A program made the translations under genes and the position numbers. Of a DNA stretch of 64,000 bases, positions 22,801 to 33,959 are shown in pieces. Below the pieces are notes generated by a model. That model searched no databases. It worked only from the letters and a program-made list of their open reading frames with translations, and was not told the origin of the DNA. The stretch comes from Macrocystis pyrifera (Eukaryota > Sar > Phaeophyceae > Laminariales > Laminariaceae): NCBI GenBank assembly GCA_031763025.1, contig JASSKH010000002.1, positions 19,100,168 through 19,164,167 on the forward strand, given 5' to 3'. Each line of letters opens with the position of its first letter. Positions within the stretch are counted from its first letter, which is position 1.

Positions 22801-22874
22801 ATGTATTTGTACAAGAAACGACGGAATACCCACTCGGAAGGAAAGCCTTGTATATACCAAATATATGATATAGG

Positions 22875-24512
22875 GGGCGGGGGGCGTACTCATTTGTTGC
22901 TTGCCTTCGTCATTTGACCATTGACCACGCATCCCTTTCGAGACGGAGCACCGTTCCTACTCCTAATAGAGACACGCCCAACCATTGGGCGCTCATTACG
23001 TTGTTTCCATGTATCACATAGGAGCTTTTTGCCAATATTTTCCGCTTCCGGTCTGGCCGCCTGTGGCCACCATATATCTCCTAGGACAGCGACCGTTTTT
23101 TTTTGCTGCTGTTGAGTGTATTAAACTCCTCCATGTTACATTCGTCTATTTCCCTCATCTCCTCATCCAACCCATGCCGTTCCTTCTTGTATATTTCACA
23201 TTCTTCTACTATGTGAGTTCTACTCTCCTTTGCTTTGGCACACGGACACATCTGTGCATCTTCTTCCTCCTCCTCCCGGCTGCTGGTGTACCTTTTTTTT
23301 CTTTCTGGCAGGTCCAGGTCCCCTACACGAAAGCGCGGTTTTAGCGTTTTTCGCGAAGTCCACTGGGCCATGCTTTCATTCCTGTTCCTTCCCTCAATCC
23401 CCCGTCTATCTCTTAAGTGTTTTTCCGATTCCACCTTGTTTCTTAGCGCTAGCCTTTCCCTTCTTTCTATCCTTTCTTCTACTTGTGCCATGTATCTCCC
23501 AAACTTCCCAGCGGGCATCATCTCTTCTTGGTTTCCCCCTATATCCTTCCATACTTTCTCATCTACGCCATCCCGCCTTCTTCCAGCCCGCCCTTTTGTT
23601 ACTTTCTGCCATACAGCTGTATCAACTATGGCTGGCAAGCTCTTATTTGGCATGTTCCTTACGTCATATTGCCAGTTCAACTTTCTCATGTCTATATTTG
23701 TCTTGAGTGGGTGGATTCCCAGTTCTGCTCTCAAGCCTGTGTTACTAGTACTTGAGCATCTTAGGATTTTTTTAGCTGCTGTCATTTGTACTGTTTCCAA
23801 CTGTTTTACGAGTTTGGCGTTCCCTTCCCATATTTCTCCTACATATTCTAGCTTTGGTACTATCACATTCATCAAGATACATCTCTTAATCCTAGCTTCA
23901 AGGTGCGAATCTGTTGGGACCGCATCCATCTTGCCTACATGTTCCTTACCCTTTCCTAGTACTTTTGCTATATATGTATCCCAAGAACAGTCTTTTGATA
24001 TCTGTACGCCAAGGTATGCATACTGGTCTACGATCGGCTGTTCATCTTCTCCCCACTCCCAACTGAAGTTCACGGGGTTGACCTTATCTTCGTTGCAAAC
24101 AGGTACTGCGTATTTCTTGACGTTCGAAGTCGCCCTCCTTTTCCTGGTGTATTCTACAGTAACGCCTTCTCTATTTGTTTCTGCAATCCTTCGGGTGTTT
24201 CTGATATCCCCTCGAAGTCATCCGCAAACATCAATCCCGACACCGTATCTTCCCCTACGGTCACTCCCTGCCTTGCTGCCTCGACTGCTACTATCAGGTC
24301 GTTAATATTTATCTTGAATGGGTTAGGTGACAACGTAGATCCCTGTGCAACTCCTTGAAAAATATCAATATATTTCGATATTTCCCCGTCCGGCATCACA
24401 GCACTCCTCGCACATTCCCTCATCTTTTTTATCATTCTCCACATCTTTCCTCTGATTCCTATTTCCCACCGTTTTTTTTTTCCACAATCCATTTCTCCAT
24501 ATAGGGGGCGGG
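22875..24512 (-). mobile_element. LINE copy B, 5'-truncated
   Basis: Homologous to the 3' part of the LINE at 53.3-59.1 kb, same orientation. The 3' end is at GGGGGCGGGGGGCGTACTCA and the 5' end breaks at TCCATTTCTCC (about 24,512). The full copy continues there with GTACTGTGTCGTAGG; this copy meets a second G-rich tail (AGGGGGCGGGGGGTATTCAT). The left flank is an AT-rich stretch, TATATACCAAATATATGATA. Confidence 0.85.
23081..24480 (-). pseudogene. LINE copy B reverse transcriptase, C-terminal part
   Basis: The minus strand shows QGVAQGSTLSPNPF, then LMFADDFEGISETPEG (catalytic FADD, a variant of the YADD box), a frameshift between 24,154 and 24,073, GEDEQPIVDQYAYLGV (thumb region) and a C-terminal CPCAKAKESRTHIVEECEIY segment resembling the cysteine/histidine motif at the end of many APE-type LINE proteins. 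The last part runs in a shifted frame. Endonuclease and N-terminal regions are missing. It serves as an independent sequence for judging mutations in copy A; for instance it has Gln where copy A has a stop after GEDE. Confidence 0.85.
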
Positions 24513-25215
24513 GGGTATTCATGTATATTATCCAGGATAACGGACGTATCATCCAGTATGAATCCTCATTACAACACATTTCATACTCGTACGTACTACG
24601 AATCAATTCACGATTTTTTTACCCTCGTCGTACAAAGAAACGAACTCCACAACATAATACTGTAGTGGATCGAAAACCTACCATTACATATTTGTGCAAG
24701 CGCTATCCCTTTGCCCCGCGTGTCGCCGAACCCATAAAGGGATCCATCAGACGATCCAACCACGCCTGCTCCATCCACGACCTCCCGCTGCTGCTGCTGC
24801 GGCTGATTTTCTGCGGCTGCTGCCGCTATTGCCTTCGTGTGCACGCAACTGCTGTGTCACGAGACTTGTTTTCGATGCAGACGCCCCCCCCCCTCGTTAT
24901 GAGTTCTGCCGCACCAGCACACGATTCTCCCACGTTCGCTCCCTCGACCAGTACCACACCGTAGTCGCGCTCGCGCATCTCGTGCGCGGCTTTCCCGGAC
25001 CATACCACATTGTTAGATGCACACGGCCTGGCTCACTGTGCAAATTCCCGCGAAAATGTGAAGGTATGTCCCTCATCCCCACAGCTGCTAGCTCCACCAC
25101 AATATTCCCGTAGTGGGGGTGCGCAGGTTAAATTTCGCCCGACTTGTTATCCCCCTTGCCATTCCTGGCGGGGACGCCTACGGTTTTGTTCCCAGCAGGG
25201 TTTTTGCTTCCCTGT
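24500..25215. other. LTR-element interior downstream of gag, decayed
   Basis: It begins with a G-rich tail of some earlier insertion (24,513-24,527). The rest should be the protease/integrase region of the LTR element if nothing was lost. I find no DSGA-type protease motif, integrase zinc finger or catalytic triad on the minus strand. Open stretches exist but are not recognisable. Confidence 0.35.
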
Positions 25216-26482
25216 TTAAAACGCCGCCGTTTCTCCGGCATAGCCCACCTGCGTCAACACAGCCTCCGCCCCCTCTTGCAATCCGTGCTCCATATCCGCC
25301 GGCGATGAGCACTCGCTGCTGTCATGCCCCCTTCCACCGCACCTTTCACGAAAGTTGGTGGTGCTGTTGTCGCTGTAGTGGCCTATAGCTGTGCATCGCC
25401 AACGCTTCACCGGATCCTTTTTCTTCCCTGTCTTTTCCTGTCCACCCCCGTCCTTGTTGACCACCGTGTCCACGCCCTCCTTTGCTGATGAGCGCAAGGT
25501 CGTTGCCCTTTCCCTTGCCAAAACTTGGAAGTAGCGTTTCGTACTGGTTCCGTACCAGGTCGAGGATGTATTTTCGATCGTAGACCTGTTTCAAGTTAAC
25601 TTGGCGGACCTCGAGTGCGTACATGGCAGAGGGAAGAGCAGAGACGAAACAGGAGTAGAAGGTGTCATCGTCCACGTCATTCCTGCATTGAGCAACTTTG
25701 CCCGAAGGTCTTCGATCTCGCAGAACTCTTCTACGGGGTCATCTTGCTTGCCAGTCTTAAGGTTGTACAACCCTCATGCATGTTCCCTTCTGGGCATTGG
25801 TTTTTTGTCGCACCAGTCTGGTATCTCCTCCCAGCACCTCCTCTCGGAGATGTGCTCCGGTGAAATCTTGCTCTGTCAGGTTTTGATCCCAAAGCCTACG
25901 ACAAACAAAAACAGGCCACAAACTGTTGTTTAAAGGCCGAAGCTGTCACTCTCAAGGCCATGAGGGACTTCTTGTCGCTCCCCTCGGCCCCAATCTCAAC
26001 GTATTCGTCGCTGTCGAAGACTGTCTCGAATCCATGGTTTGTCCTGTACACCTTCATTTCCTTACCTAAAACCTGAAATTCATCTTTGCCTTTCAGCACA
26101 GGGATTGCCATCTTTTGTCCCAAAAACGTCTGACCTCTAACGCCACCCAGCACGTTAGAGGGTGGGTCACCTGTGGGGTTGTAGCCCCAATCTTCACTCT
26201 CCCACTGAAGTGGTCAGCTTCCGCCGGAACGCGTTCACCCTTCCGGCCCCCGTCACCAACGTCGAAATGTTCCGACGATGGCGTTGCAGCATCTTTGCAT
26301 GCTGCAACTGCGGTAGATAGCGGCTGCTTTCTACCGGACTCGATGTATGCCACCATGTCGAGAAGGTCGGCGTGGTTCGACTTTTGACATTTCTCTGCGT
26401 CTGCGGCCACCGGCTGCGAGCCCTCGAGGGCGAGGCCCTGCTCTTACACCTTTGCCCGAAGATCATCCACTTCGTCACCCAT
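25216..26482 (-). pseudogene. Ty1/copia-type gag remnant
   Basis: A minus-strand start 30 bp inside the 5' LTR reads MGDEVDDLRAKV, then a TAA. After it come HADLLDMVAYIESG, a frame change near 26,138, and MAIPVLKGKDEFQVLGKEMK, which fits the N-terminus of copia Gag (DUF4219/UBN2 type). Further on are EFCEIEDLRAKLLNAGM, another one-base shift, VDDDTFYSCFVSALPSAMYA (the typical xLLxxLPxSY region), a Gly/Lys-rich linker and a degenerate zinc knuckle with RCGGRGHDSSEC. Gag packages element RNA. At least one stop and three frame changes show this copy is dead. The copia assignment rests on the UBN2-like pattern, since pol is not visible. Confidence 0.65.
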
Positions 26483-26512
26483 GAACCTACGTTGTCATTG
26501 TTGACTCTAGAG

Positions 26513-26698
26513 GGTTGATAAGTTTCAGGCGAAGAACGAAGATGTTTCAAGTTTTAGTATTGTTATCCCGGCAGTGTAGAGAGAAATGAATTACCACATG
26601 GGTATGCGCACTCACAGAAGCAACCAAGTAACCCATATTAAGCCGATATCCCAAATAGTCATGAAACTGCCAAAATGCTGAACAACCACATTCGAACA
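26513..26698 (-). repeat. 5' LTR
   Basis: Partner of 12,884-13,082. Its outer edge TGTTCGAATG is preceded on the minus strand by GGTTG (CAACC on plus), the same 5 bp that follows the other LTR. The inner end has C instead of the expected terminal A. Confidence 0.8.
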
Positions 26699-27012
26699 CA
26701 ACCACCGAGCTATACCGCTACACACGCCTGCCACCCACCAGCAGAGCAGGAAGCAACATCACGCGTGGGCGGTAGTTTGTCCGCGCTGTATTGCTGTGGC
26801 TTCCTATTAATACTGTACTTGCTTTTTTTTTGGACCCTGCGATCTGAAGAGCTGGGGGTCTCTGCCGCTTTGTGATACATGCATGCTGCCACAGGGTATC
26901 CGCTATATACGACGCTGCTGCTGCAGTGCGATTTTCGTAGGCAGCCGAGTGTGGTGGAGTCTTCCAACCTGTACTTCGGTGTATCCTTTTTATTTCTGTA
27001 AATCTTATCCCA
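26699..27012 (+). repeat. Composite repeat R, right half of the split copy
   Basis: It continues the repeat exactly where 12,883 breaks off: ACCGAGCTATACCGCTACAC, ACGCCTGCCACCCACCAGCA, GGCGGTAGTTTGTCCGCGCT, TTTTCGTAGGCAGCCGAGTG and TTATCCCACTAC. All of this is found in the same order at 9,605-9,937. Confidence 0.8.
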
Positions 27013-27014
27013 CT

Positions 27015-27487
27015 ACTGTTAGACTTGCACCTGAGGAATCTGTCAAACACAAAAAAGGCGTGATGAAGTTCAAGGATCACGAAAAATTCTCAACCACGAT
27101 ATAATGCTTATCATAGACAGCTACTCTCCAAAACAGATTGAAATTAGACTGCCAGCAAGAACAAGACCAGATCGCCAAAATGTCGTCTTGCGTCACGAAT
27201 TGGGTCTTCATACTTCACAAAAAGTTGGTGAAGCATAAGTTTCAGTATTGATGTGGTATAGTTTGTTCACCCCCCTTCCTGGTGACCTGGACAATACCTG
27301 CAACAACTGCTTTCGTCGTTTTGGCTCTTTTGTACCTAGTATGTGTTGTTTAATAATACGTATGAAAAATGTAGACCCTTGAAACAATTGGCTTGGATTG
27401 TGGGTAAAAGAAACCGCGCACCACTTCATGCTCGTGCTCTCTAACACCAGCAACTCCAGTATTGGCTCTCTCATACGGGTGGTACAT
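27015..27487 (+). repeat. Upstream block of the coiled-coil family, copy 2
   Basis: It parallels 43,545-44,020: TTAGACTTGCACCTGAGG, AAGGATCACGAAAAATTCTC, a GTCTTGCGTCACGAATTGGG segment, CTTCATACTTCACAAAAAGT and CTCTCxxATACGGGxGGTAC just before the ATG. It could be a promoter or 5' UTR carried with the pseudogene. Confidence 0.6.
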
Positions 27488-27488
27488 C

Positions 27489-28215
27489 ATGGCAAATTCT
27501 TAGCGAAAAAAACTAAGCCTAGAAGAAAATCGTGGAGCGGCTATTAAATACTTACCACGATGACTTTGTCGCTCACATGGGAACGACGCCAAGTGTATCG
27601 GCGACGATCAGGCGTGCAGAGATAGCTGCGGAGTGTGGTGAATATCAAGCGTTGGAGTGGGTCCACCAAAAGGCAACTCCGTCACGCGACGCTGCTATTG
27701 CTCAATGCAATGAGGTCGAAGGTCTTCGTTCAGTGGAAAAAATCGCCTTGCAACAAACACTTTCAAAGGAGAACGAGGAGCTGCTGAGGCGCGAAGCTAC
27801 AGCAAAGTTTGCGCGTGTGCAAGAGCGCAGGTGTTCACGCGGAAGCGAAAACGCGTGCAGCCCAAGCGGCGCTGTAAGTCGAGGCGGAGTAGAGGCGGGC
27901 GCAAGAGGCACGAGTGGCAAGCCTGGAGGAGGAGATGCCTCGCTTGTCGTTGGTTAGGGTAAGGTCGAGAGGAAAGGGACAACCTCATTTCGGTCATATT
28001 TTGGGGATGTCGACGAGGGACTATTTTTGGCCCGGCATGCTTGTACAAGAACAGCTTGGCTTGCCGAAGATGCAGCATGGACATGTATGACGCCACCCGG
28101 AAGGGGAAGCACCATCGGGACGACGCCTCCACCCATCTCGCGCTTCTGGTGCTGCTGTGCCGTGTCTCTTTGATCAGCTATACGTACATTTATGTACTGT
28201 ATATATGTAAATACA
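27489..28215 (+). pseudogene. Coiled-coil protein family, decayed copy 2
   Basis: The ATG at 27,489 is followed by ANS, a TAG, then RKKLSLEENRGAAIK. After a local frame change come DDFVAHMGTTPSVSATI and the alanine/arginine/glutamate coiled coil with SRDAAIAQCNE and TLSKENEELLRREAT. Near 27,835 a base change in frame moves the rest; in the shifted frame HAEAKTRAAQAAL is followed by TAA and TAG stops, then MPRLSLVR. The C-terminal block matches copy 3: LACRRCSMDMYDATRKGK and HHRDDAS, with a CxxC pair. Length of the ancestral protein would be a little over 200 residues. Function unknown. Confidence 0.6.
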
Positions 28216-28219
28216 ATAA

Positions 28220-28600
28220 ACTATTAATAAAAAAGTGCTGGTACTCTACATACTATCCGCATATTCCCTTTTCGTCAATTCCTTGCCTCATGCTGCAGGC
28301 AGGTGACTTATGGGCTTTTTGTTTTTGGTGCTTCGAACGATAAAAGTTTGGGCCTCTGCTGCTGTTCTCACATGGACTCTCAAATCAAGGAGTCTGTGGT
28401 CAGACAAAGGAGCTGGGGCCCTAGGAAGGTCCAAACAACCGTAAGAAAGCAAAATTTGGCTATAGGACGCACGACACTTGCCACCTAAATATTATGCGAG
28501 ACAAAGAAGGCGCACTCAAAAATGAAACCAATGTGCAAACTGAACTATTAGTATTATAACATGGCCGCAGGTATCCACTCATCTACAGCATAGAGTTCCC
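28220..28600. other. No gene recognised
   Basis: Spacer between the pseudogene and the 1 kb repeat. Neither coding motifs nor shared repeats are seen. Confidence 0.3.
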
Positions 28601-28619
28601 CCCGTTCCCACCACTATTA

Positions 28620-29620
28620 ACCAACTCGTGGCTACTGACTACCGCGGTTGCTGTGTGGAGGGCTCTGCCTGCACCGTACGAAACGCACGGTAGCCTTGAA
28701 CACAGAGAAGGACACCCCAGACTGTCAGAGGGACGACTGGCGGACATACGGTGAAACAAGAGCAATCGAACCTAAAACTCCGGACAAGTATCAACGATCG
28801 CCATGTCTTCCCGGACTGCATGGCAGAAGGTGCAGCACGGCGATACCACGTCCCTGACCACTGCGGGAGTCATTCTCCATTAAGGGTTTACAACTCGCCA
28901 ACACTACAAATACTAGTGACGTGACTAACAGGTACATACTACTGCCTTGTAAAAACAAAACCAGAAAGAAAAACGATAACTGCTGCTCTCGTGATGGCGT
29001 GTGCGCCGGTCTTAGGTCTCCGTGTGCCGTCCTGCTGCCGTCCTCCTGGGCCGTCTCGTCGCCTTAGCCCACTCGGCCAGTTCCTTCGCCCGTGCTCTCG
29101 TTACCACTCCCTTCCAGTCGGTTCCCCTTCTCCAGCGTCCCGAAAACAAAATGCTACTCACACTTGCGGTTCTGATCTGTAAAAAGAAAATTCTCGGGCA
29201 GGGTGAGTTCAATCCGTCTCTTCCCCGCTCGTCGATGCTCTTGTCTCTCTCCTGCTTCGTCGTCAAATCCAGCCTCCAGCCTCCTACCGGCGCCATAGAC
29301 TGCTGAACTGTAGTTTGGCCTGTTGTGGCGCCTGCCTTCGCGCACGGACATCCCGGTTGAGCATTGCTCCTCTGCCGCTGCTGCCTGAAAAATACGCGCG
29401 AATCGTAAGTATCCGTGCCTGACGCACCACGTACAACCCAACTCTACTGCCACGTGTAAGCCTCGCGGCCACACGCAGCACCGGGAAGGTATCCCTACTT
29501 GAGTGTGAGTTCAGCCTTACACCTGCCAGAAAGACCTACCCCACTCGCTGTAAGCCTGATAGGGCATGCCTCGCAGCATGCCTTGCCGCGACAGCGAGGG
29601 GAACGGAGGTACTCTGCGCT
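28620..29620. repeat. 1 kb dispersed repeat, copy 2 (direct repeat of 1,940-2,960)
   Basis: Same order of landmarks as copy 1, including the terminal hairpin GGCATGC-CTCGCA-GCATGCC near 29,565. A minus-strand frame across 29,012-29,296 stays open here but is interrupted in copy 1, so coding is doubtful. Confidence 0.8.
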
Positions 29621-29639
29621 TGATTGCGATTGGATAAAG

Positions 29640-29965
29640 ATGTAAAATTCCGTTTGTAATCACAGCGACCAGGGACACAAAAGTGGCACAAAAGTAGACC
29701 TCAGGCGCAGGTCTAACTGTACTGCTGTATTCCGTGTGTCACGCATGTTTGTGCCGAGTGTTACGCGTGGATTGCTTTCAAACCTTTTTTTTGTTGGCAG
29801 TCCTCGGTTTTGTGTGGGGAAAACCTTCTTCGCCTTGAGCGCCACAACAAAGACATGCATTAACATACTGAAAAATATGATACAATGTTTGTCGGAATCA
29901 TTAAGGAAATCTGTAGAAACGGTTGAGTCAATAGTGACAGTTCCACACTATTTCATGTATGTTAA
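29640..29965 (+). repeat. Dispersed repeat H, copy 2
   Basis: Matches 9,940-10,190 and the reverse of 43,345-43,575 (GTTACGCGTGGATTGCTTTC, TTGGCAGTCCTCGG, ACATGCATTAACATACTGA, AGTGACAGTTCCACACTATT). The 5' part (CCTCAGGCGCAGGTCTAACT) joins the same sequence seen reversed at 43.55 kb. Confidence 0.7.
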
Positions 29966-30179
29966 GGGGTTTCGCCGCCCGATTGTTTAGAGCAGTATTG
30001 TCCGTTACGATGGAAATTTACACCCTCGTTGGTCGCAGGGCGTTTTTCGGTTGTAAAAAATCCAAATCAATTCCCAAAATCCCAAATTAATTTGGGGGGT
30101 TCCATTTTTTTTTTTTGTATTTTCTCCTGTCGAAACAACTGCAGTGGGGTATGTAGCGTCGAGTAGCCCGATTTGTGTT

Positions 30180-30870
30180 CGTGCAGTTTTTTGCACTTTT
30201 GAGCCACAGCGACAACAATCGCAGCAGCAACAGACAACGCAAGCGAATGCGGCAGCTATGACGCCCCCAAGCGCTGAAACTGAGCAGCACCTTGCTCCTA
30301 TTACTCATACCGTCGCCTCAGCAAGCGGGTAAGGCTGGTATTTATTTGTGTGTGGTGTTCGAGCGAGCTGGGTCGTTCTGATAAGACGATTCGATCTCAT
30401 GATTTTTTTTTTGCTGTTGGCTGCGATCTAGGCTTGCTTGTTTTGGAAACCACAACCTTACTCAGCTCACGACTACGGCAGCTGCCGTGCCCACGGCTAT
30501 TAAACAGCAGCAACGTCGTGTTTATACTACTCATGCCACCGCTGTACCAAGCGCGTTGGGCTTGTCGTGCCTTGTGTCTTGTGTCCTAGCCAGCTCGGTT
30601 GTTATGGAAAATGCTTCGAGCTCAACGAATTTGCTGTGATGTGGAACACAAGAAAACCGCTGCTTTTGAGAGGTCTCTTCACCCCGCTGACAAGTACAAA
30701 GCCTCAGGGCTCGCCACTGCTCAGAAACAGAAGCGTCGTGCTTCTACTACTTATTTTGCAGCTGTACCAAGCGGGTAGGGGTTGTCTTGTCTTGCGCGTC
30801 GTGCTCCAGGCAGCTTGGTGCTTTCAAACCAGTTCGGTATGTATGTTTCGGGTACTCGTGTGTCTCTTCC
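30180..30870 (+). repeat. Degenerate coding-like tandem repeat ending in GGGTA-type sites
   Basis: Three related segments of roughly 220 bp end with similar peptides: ITHTVASASG then GTAAGG (30,330), TTHATAVPSAL (30,560), and RASTTYFAAVPSG then GTAGGG (30,775). Each is preceded by a Gln/Lys-rich stretch (QRQQSQQQQ, AIKQQQRR, AQKQKRR). The constant end next to a donor-like GT suggests duplicated copies of an exon edge. No family is recognised. Confidence 0.4.
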
Positions 30871-31159
30871 GCAGCTTACTTTTGGGGGGGAGCGTGCGAA
30901 TAGCGTGCAACGGCGAGGGTTCAAATCCGAGCGGCGGAGCGGACATTTTTTCTTTCAGTTATTGGGTAAAAACATTGAGAAACACTGCAGTATATTTTGG
31001 CCGAGAAGCACAGGTGCAGTTTTAAAAAGGGTCTTCTGCCTTCTGCTTTAAAATTCTATAAATACAGCAGTTATATACAGATATTTCATAAAGTCGTACT
31101 GTTTGTATCATATGCATATGATACCATATTGCATGCTGTATCGTCTTCAATTCTTGTTT

Positions 31160-31700
31160 GCACCGCTCCCTTAGGCACGTCCCTCATATATCATAAGATG
31201 CCGTGTTTTATCAGAGTGTGTTGATAGTTATGTTTGTGAAATTTTCGTACTTTTTCGAACATATCTCTTCGTACGAGTACATTTGGACAAAATCGCTAAG
31301 TGGTCGACACGGGAAGCCCGGCCGGACAAATTGGTCGCGGTTCGGTCGCGAACAGTGCACTCTGGAGCGCGTAGCTGGCGCTGAAGGGTTTTTTTTTTTC
31401 CGGCGGGAGCAGATAAGACGATTTCCCTGGTTTCAATACGAGAGACCTTATTTTGTACGTACGTACCGGTATATTAGTGTTGTCTGTTTTCTTCCCTAGG
31501 CTCTCAAGAGCTGTTAGCACACAGTCCGGACATATACTAGGTACACCGCAGACATCATGCACAGATCCCATCGTTACAACGCTGCCGCCCACATGCCCTA
31601 CGTGTGCGACACACCCTTATGCGCAGTATTGCTGTGGCTGGTTGTGTTTATCGGTGCCTGCTGTCCGTATTCCACCGTCTACCTCACCAGGTACCAGATT
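31160..31700 (+). repeat. Degenerate KVPLRDV family 2 piece and dispersed repeat E, copy 3
   Basis: At 31,160-31,195 the minus strand reads MRDVPKGAVQTRI, matching family 2. From 31,235 the sequence follows repeat E: CGTACTTTTTCGAACATATC, GAGCAGATAAGACGATTTCC, TACGTACGTACCGG, AGTCCGGACATATACTAGGT and CCGTATTCCACCGTCTACCT. CCAGGTACCA at 31,686 interrupts the last segment compared with the other copies. Confidence 0.6.
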
Positions 31701-31704
31701 GTTT

Positions 31705-32520
31705 TTCAGACGTACATACCCAGGCTGACGTACCTGTATCATTCGTTATTCACCTCTCTCCGTGCTGCTTCTTCTGCGTGTTGCTGTGTGTGATCCAACC
31801 TTGCCACCGCTCTAGCTTTGATCAGCAGCAAAGTGCGCCAACAGCAGCAGCAGGGAGCGTACTATGCGCATGTGGCAGATTCGCGCTGTACTCGCAGTAG
31901 TCTGTTGTCATAGGCATTCGCCTATGCACGTACCTGCTGCACTGTGTGACCGGCATTTCTTGCGCCGTACCGATTATCCCTGGATCGTGTACGTTCGTCA
32001 GGTCAAGTACGACAAATCGTTCGTACATGCATCGTGTGCACCAGCATTCGTGCAAAACATACGTGCAGTTTCTGACTGCTGTGTCGTACACTGCTGACCG
32101 ATAGGGCCCAGAGCCAGCTGAGGGCGGCGGTACAAGCTCCTTTGTCGCAGTACGCGTAACTACTGCTGACTTCTTATATCACATGGCATTTTACAGCTGG
32201 GCTGTTCTGCTCTACAGTTGTACCTACCTGTACAAGCTACTTTAAGGGATCCTGCAATGTGTTATATATTGCGTAAAAAACACAACGTTCCAGTGCTGCT
32301 GTAGCGTGTAGATGACAAACTGGGCTTGACAATATTTTCGTTACCGAGGTTCGACTCGCACGATCCTCGCTTTTTTTTTTCAACTTTTGACTTGTTTTGT
32401 ACCAGTACATCCACCTTGCTTTTCTGACCTACCAGGTACTATGTATACGTATGATACAAACAACTTGTGTGTTTTTACCCAAGGCCACGGAGTTTGGCCG
32501 CGCTTACGTGTGGCGTGCGT
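31705..32520. other. No gene recognised; weak Pol III-like box near 32,340
   Basis: Near 32,345-32,380 a GAGGTTCGACTCG box B-like motif is followed by a T10 run, but no convincing box A or clover-leaf is present. TACCAGGTA lies at 32,430-32,438. Confidence 0.3.
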
Positions 32521-32559
32521 TTATGTTTCAAACATTGCACAGGTGCTCCCAATACTGAG

Positions 32560-33290
32560 TAAAGCAGATGTTCGAGAAGATGCTGTATTTTATAGATACT
32601 TCCGTGCACTTGCAGTATTTCGGGTTTGTACTGCAGTAGATACTGCGAGTACTCGCAGTATTTCGAGGTTCTGTACTACTCACTGTGGATACTACTCTGC
32701 GGATACTTGCGGGCTTGCACTTATCCGGGGGTACTACCTGCTGCTGTGGATACTACCTGTTGTGCTTCAAGTATCTCGGGATTATGTACTGATCGTACTG
32801 CAAGTACGATAGTATATCCGTTGATAGTGTTCGTACTGCGAGTACTCGCAGTACCGAAATACTCTCAATATGCCCACTATACTTGGTGTATGAAGTATAT
32901 TTTGACCGTCTGTGCACCGTGTCGACAATTCTCAGGCCCATTGTTCGGTATAAATCACTCACAGATGGTCCCACGATTGGAGCAAGTTACTTTCGCTGGG
33001 GACAATTCGAGTAGAGCACTGGTAGTATTTGGGAAGTATGTACTGGGAGAAGTGTGTACTGCGGGTACCCTCAGTATCTCGAGGTGTTGTACTGCGGATA
33101 TTTCCTGTGCTGCCAAGCATTTCGCGTTTTCGATTCTGTGGGTACATATATTGGCCTGTGCTCTCCGGGTTCCGTACTGCCCATATTCTCAGTACTCTCA
33201 GCAGTTGGGCCTTCTTTGTACTCGCAATATGTGGGCCTTCTCCAATACTCTTAGTACTGGGACTACGAATTGTTCTCGAGCATCTACTGT
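32560..33290. repeat. Palindromic minisatellite, GTACTGCGAGTACTCGCAGTA type
   Basis: Degenerate short repeats with TACT, CGCAGTA and ATCTCGxG motifs. The 20 bp palindrome TACTGCGAGTACTCGCAGTA occurs perfectly twice (about 32,641 and 32,835). The 276-residue open frame on the plus strand follows from repeat structure. Confidence 0.7.
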
Positions 33291-33654
33291 ACCTGTGAAA
33301 CCTTTAATTTCCCCTGAGCGCCAAGAAACACTTATTTTGCGGGAACATATTTTTATGTGCTGGGTTTTACTCAGCCGGTCACAAAGGATTAAATCTCAAC
33401 CTCGACCTCACGCAACTTTTTGTACTTCCACGTTTACGCCGCAAGCATTGGATTGATCGCCGCGAGCCATGTGTTGAGGATCAATATCCGCTTACCGCAA
33501 TACCCTCTTCTATGTTACTGTAGTGGTAATGATGCCACACTATTGCCACCAACAGCAATATTATAAGTCTGTCCTCAAAAACGTATGTATGTGTGTGTTT
33601 TCGTATTCCCTAGGGTTATCTAGAAGCAAAATGAATTTCCTGTCCTAACGGACA

Positions 33655-33950
33655 CAACGACAAAAAACGGTACACCAGCGCTTTTTTGCCGGTTTACGGT
33701 ACAAAAAAACTCAAACCAGGCAATCAGGGTACACCAAACCCAATTTAGATGACATTTTCTGTCAAGGCATACCGTTTTATAGCGAAACATCCATGTCTGT
33801 CCGTCTCATGTGCCAAAACGCCAAAAAACAGTACACCATCGTATTTTTGCCAGTTTACGGTACGAAAAAGTAAAACGAGGTGATCAAAGCACACCAAACT
33901 CAAGTTATATGACGTTTTCTGTCAAGGTATACCGTTTTCTGGAATAAAAT
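33655..33950. repeat. Tandem duplication of about 165 bp
   Basis: Two units share CGACAAAAAACGGTACACCA, TTTTTGCCGGTTTACGGTAC, GxGTACACCAAAC and TTTTCTGTCAAGGxATACCG with clear divergence. No coding signal. Confidence 0.65.
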
Positions 33951-33959
33951 CAATGTCCC

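Larger units (their letters stand above)
12879..26703 (-). mobile_element. LTR retrotransposon remnant, about 13.8 kb, swollen by nested insertions
   Basis: Minus-strand element bounded by CAACC at 12,879-12,883 and 26,699-26,703. The 3' LTR is at 12,884-13,082 and the 5' LTR at 26,513-26,698. Both LTRs start TGTTCGAATG; the 3' LTR ends CTTATCTACA and the 5' LTR CTTATCAACC, i.e. TG...CA with one mutated end. A purine-rich AGGAAGAG directly precedes the 3' LTR, as a polypurine tract should. A gag remnant starts 30 bp inside the 5' LTR. The flanks join into one uninterrupted repeat R. I recognise no pol domain, so most of the interior is lost or replaced by insertions (NA-1 array, GATC satellite, CTG macrosatellite, foldback, LINE B). 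Confidence 0.75.

Noticed and set aside
23235..24305. Plus-strand open frame of 356 codons
   Set aside because: Antisense shadow of LINE B; the same shadow recurs over LINE A.
30890..30948. Possible tRNA with GGTTCAAATCC box B
   Set aside because: The T stem has a central mismatch and no D or anticodon arm fits.
32626..33456. Plus-strand frame of 276 codons
   Set aside because: It runs through the palindromic minisatellite; composition (Tyr/Ser/Leu) follows the repeat and no motif is seen.
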